64,000 bases of DNA from Bacillota bacterium (lineage in GTDB: Bacteria > Bacillota > Syntrophomonadia > Syntrophomonadales > DTU052): positions 41,938 to 105,937 of the forward strand of contig JAKOVY010000110.1 in assembly GCA_029781825.1 (NCBI GenBank), given 5' to 3'. Positions 62,201 to 64,000 of the stretch are shown piece after piece. The notes under the pieces were generated by a model. The model was not told the DNA's origin, did not search any database, and saw only the letters and a program-made list of their open reading frames with translations. Both the position numbers and the translations under genes were made by a program. Position 1 is the stretch's first letter, and each line of letters begins with the position of its first letter.

Positions 62201-62489
62201 CTATCTTTTTGGCAGCACCAACAACGGCACGGCCGGACCGGGGAGCGACATCGACCTCCTGATACATTTTGACGGAGACGAAAAGCAGCGGCAGGATTTG
62301 CTGAACTGGCTGAACGGGTGGAGCATGTCCCTGGCGGAGATGAATTACCTGAAGACGGGTTATCAGTCGGATGGGCTGCTTGATATCCATATAATAAGCG
62401 ATGAGGATATTGCCCGGAAAACGGCTTATGCCGCCAAAATCGGGGCTGTTACCGATCCGGCTTTGCCCCTGAAGATGAAAGAAAAATAA
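59292..62489 (+). CDS. PPDK_N/PEP-synthase ATP-grasp domain protein with C-terminal nucleotidyltransferase domain
   Basis: 'GKIGGKSTGLFLAQQII', 'PIIVRSSSLLEDQLGAAFSGKYKSLFLANQG', 'MIQEVVGTRIGPYYMPLYAGVVFSNN'; C-term 'IYLFGSTNNGTAGPGSDIDLLIHFDG'. Confidence 0.85.
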   Translation: MNRKSDADEYLLDNLKERAKELNCLYRVDEILNDQRLSLSEMFNQLTMVIPSGWQYPEICKARIVYDNRSYQTPGFYSSPYMESVPIKLDGQAIGRVEVVYTQAVDKGPEGYFLEKERKLLKTIADRIEHTILRRHMEMVLQEWNTSRQLNGERRAGNEWMIIVDFLGSTDQSLLLYICKKMAIYLYRRGIEEAEEVLRDLGYSPNVVLTDLNYPSQKMPLGDLAGICSKTFEIASRHLSDSEIYTRLRVWIQEAKDYSLIKAVNSINVSVREITRVINRYRSLTGRNNTHYSPMEHWLVVALIRRFLSGKLEFISIARQHLEINDFSDIVNRLIFPEGSHGKIGGKSTGLFLAQQIIKKAGEDQPLLKFVKVPKTWYITTDGLREFLNYNNLDELNVQKYKDLYEIRIDYPNIVQIMKNSEFPEGMVKSLAMALDDLGDNPIIVRSSSLLEDQLGAAFSGKYKSLFLANQGTKEQRLEALMDAIVEVYASIYNPDSLQYRAERGLLDFQEEMGIMIQEVVGTRIGPYYMPLYAGVVFSNNEFRWSPRIKREDGLIRMVMGLGTRAVDRLSDDFPVLVSPGQPGLRVNTVPEEVKRYSPKMVDVINLEKNTFETVEISQLLKEYGRLIPGVHRIVSTYQPDHIKKPLAFDLDFERDDMVVTFDGLIADTSFIRMVNTIKDLLQEKLKTPVDLEFASDGEYFYLLQCRPQSYSRENAPAPIPRDLPAQDIIFSARRYISNGSIQDISHIVYVDPEGYNQLRDYNDLRNVGRVVGMLNFLLPKHRFILMGPGRWGSRGDIKLGVQVSYSDINNTAALIEIATPRSNYVPELSFGTHFFQDLVEANIRYLPLYPEDQGVVFNQLFLKRSENILGELLPEYKYLEDVVRVIDVPAVTGGRVLRISMNAELEEALGYLTSHSGESGEQIYTEPAKERTSRSDDAYVDEQFWRWRHYMAERIAARIDPVRFGVKNIYLFGSTNNGTAGPGSDIDLLIHFDGDEKQRQDLLNWLNGWSMSLAEMNYLKTGYQSDGLLDIHIISDEDIARKTAYAAKIGAVTDPALPLKMKEK

Positions 62490-62497
62490 TCGCCTTC

Positions 62498-62519
62498 TGA
62501 CTTGTGATGATTAAACCGC
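62498..62519 (+). repeat. Direct repeat copy 1 (TGACTTGTGATGATTAAACCGC)
   Basis: Identical 22-mer at 62566..62587, 68-bp spacing. Confidence 0.9.
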
Positions 62520-62565
62520 CAACGTGAACCGTGCCAGGCGGAACCTTCAGAAAGCCCGCGCCCGG

Positions 62566-62587
62566 TGACTTGTGATGATTAAACCGC
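62566..62587 (+). repeat. Direct repeat copy 2 (TGACTTGTGATGATTAAACCGC)
   Basis: Identical 22-mer at 62498..62519. Confidence 0.9.
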
Positions 62588-62682
62588 GGACTGCGGATTA
62601 ATCGGGTTTTTGACTTGCAGCACTTCAATCAATTCTGGCTGTTTATAATTATGAAAAAGAGTCTGGGATAGGGGATAGAGTT

Positions 62683-63396
62683 TTGAACCAAAACCTCGGG
62701 CGCAGTGCGGCGGGAACCCGCATACTGATTCTTTTGCTTTTTGTGACGGCCTGTCTGGGATCGCTGGCGGGATGGTATTTTATAACCGGCGGTAATAAGG
62801 GTTTGAACCTGCCGGTTCCTCATGAGCTTTTGGGGGAGTCTCCCGTGGAGGCGATTCCGGAGGAAGAGAGACAGGTCCCGGACCTGATTCTTCTGGGAGC
62901 GCGCCGGGAGGCCCAGAAGGGCACGCGCTACGAAGCATCTTACGTGAGGATTGCATACCCCGGAGGGGATGTTCCCTCGGATCGAGGGGCCTGTACCGAC
63001 GTAGTTATAAGGGCTTTCCGCAACGCCGGGATTGACCTGCAGCAGCTTATCCATGAGGATATGAAGAAGAACTTTGACAAATACCCCCGCAAATGGGGCC
63101 TTGATAAACCCGACCCCAACATCGATCACCGCCGGGTTCCCAACCAGATACAGTTCTTCAAGACCTACGGGAAATCGCTGACCCTGAAGGTGGAAGGGCG
63201 CCTTGATGAGTGGAAATGGGGCGATGTCGTTTATTGGCGCTTCCCCGACGGCCGCGACCACTGCGGCATAATAAGCGACCGCACCACCCTGGACGGCATA
63301 CCGCTGGTGATCCACAACGCCGGCATAGCCCGCGAAGAAAACGCCCTCCTCAGATGGGAGATAGTCGGCCATTACCGCTATCCCGCCGATGAGTAA
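62683..63396 (+). CDS. DUF1287 family protein
   Basis: 'YVRIAYPGGDVPSDRGACTDVVIRAFRNAGIDLQQLIHEDMKKNFDKYP', 'DVVYWRFPDGRDHCGIISD'. Confidence 0.9.
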   Translation: MNQNLGRSAAGTRILILLLFVTACLGSLAGWYFITGGNKGLNLPVPHELLGESPVEAIPEEERQVPDLILLGARREAQKGTRYEASYVRIAYPGGDVPSDRGACTDVVIRAFRNAGIDLQQLIHEDMKKNFDKYPRKWGLDKPDPNIDHRRVPNQIQFFKTYGKSLTLKVEGRLDEWKWGDVVYWRFPDGRDHCGIISDRTTLDGIPLVIHNAGIAREENALLRWEIVGHYRYPADE

Positions 63397-63603
63397 CCAA
63401 TCCGGATGTCGTAGTTTCCGGTAATCACTGGAGATGTTCTTTGGCCTGATGTTCGCTCACTGGAATTATCAACCGGCCTCTGTTCGCCTATTACATACTG
63501 ATGCCGCCAGATGAATCTTTTCCCCGCCTTGCTCCTGTTACCTCCTGCGGACCCTGCACTTGCCATTTGACAGCTTCCCGGCTGACATCCTAGAATGTAT
63601 ATA

Positions 63604-63617
63604 CGAACATATGTTTG
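63604..63617. promoter_or_regulatory. LexA/DinR-type SOS box
   Basis: CGAACATATGTTTG versus Gram-positive consensus CGAACRNRYGTTYC (one mismatch), 13 nt upstream of a Y-family polymerase start. Confidence 0.75.
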
Positions 63618-63629
63618 GGTGATGGTCTG

Positions 63630-64000
63630 ATGAAGAGGGTGGGCTGTCTGTTTCTTCCTTATTTTCTGGCTTCGGTTACTATCAAAGAAAATCCCCGCCT
63701 GTACCGGCAGCCGGTGGCCGTTTTCCGGGAGGGCAGGGTGATTGGCATTTCCCGGAAAATAGAAGACCATTCCCTGATGGGGTTGCCCCTCAACCAGGCC
63801 CGGAGGCACTATCCGGAGGCCTTCTTTGCGGAGTATGACCATTCCGTTCACCGGGCGGCACAGGAGGATTATCTACAGGTACTGGCCGGGATTTCTCCTT
63901 TGATCGAGCCCCTGGATGAGCAGGAGTGCTTCCTCGATCTCAGCGGCGGCAGAATCAAATCAGAAATGGAAAAACTGGGCCATTGGTTTGAGGCCCGGGA
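63630..64000 (+). CDS. Y-family DNA polymerase (Pol IV/ImuB-like), 3' truncated by window edge
   Basis: Open to window end: 'MKRVGCLFLPYFLASVTIKENPRLYRQPVAVFREGRVIGISRKIEDHSLMGLPLNQARRHYPEAFFAEYD...ISPLIEPLDEQECFLDLSGG'. Confidence 0.8.
   Translation, partial: MKRVGCLFLPYFLASVTIKENPRLYRQPVAVFREGRVIGISRKIEDHSLMGLPLNQARRHYPEAFFAEYDHSVHRAAQEDYLQVLAGISPLIEPLDEQECFLDLSGGRIKSEMEKLGHWFEAR

Noticed and set aside
61503-62390. 295-aa minus-strand ORF
   Set aside because: Antisense shadow of the PPDK_N-NTase gene; no recognisable domain.
62629-63372. 247-aa minus-strand ORF
   Set aside because: Antisense to the DUF1287 gene, which has strong family signatures.
63523-63560. Possible third, inverted copy of the 36145/40401 repeat (reverse complement contains AACAGGAGCAAG)
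   Set aside because: Only about 12 nt match; the CCCTG/CAGGG core is not preserved.

Overview
Chromosomal window of about 51% GC (estimated by eye) from what looks like an anaerobic, probably syntrophic or fatty-acid-oxidising, Firmicute; the taxonomy is inferred from gene content only. I found no prophage, transposase, CRISPR array or rRNA. From left to right: the end of mobB; a DUF4445 ferredoxin/ASKHA protein; DUF1015; PHP phosphatase; Na/Ca antiporter; RidA; YlbF; hepT followed by a YtpB-type (DUF2600) terpene synthase; PrsA; Mrp; a minimal SufC-SufB pair; LysR; ornithine decarboxylase-spermidine synthase; five tRNAs in two promoter/terminator units; a mannose-activation and glycan cluster (manC, PGI/PMI, PMM, GT4, a probable alpha/alpha-toroid protein and a 1194-aa GT-X-GH130 protein); SDR and ADH; a CBS-PAS-sigma54 activator; a soluble chemoreceptor; and an acyl-CoA region of about 16 kb (AbfD-type 4-hydroxybutyryl-CoA dehydratase, thiolase, four acyl-CoA ligases, three acyl-CoA dehydrogenases, XRE regulator). 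The right end carries a 7TM-PAS-GGDEF protein, a rubredoxin-flavoprotein-Rieske fusion, DedA, a 3D-domain protein, DUF3784-PH, glutamate dehydrogenase, a PPDK_N-nucleotidyltransferase fusion, DUF1287, and the start of a Y-family polymerase behind a LexA-type box. The strongest leads are: (1) the GT-X-GH130 mannan-type cluster; (2) a sigma54 promoter with an upstream palindrome (TGATACA-N4-TGTATCA) before the AbfD operon, with the same palindrome upstream of the nearby sigma54 activator; (3) the rubredoxin/FAD/Rieske fusion; (4) the PPDK_N + NTase fusion; (5) a candidate structured RNA plus terminator near 56.55 kb; and (6) two small membrane-protein genes missing from the ORF track.
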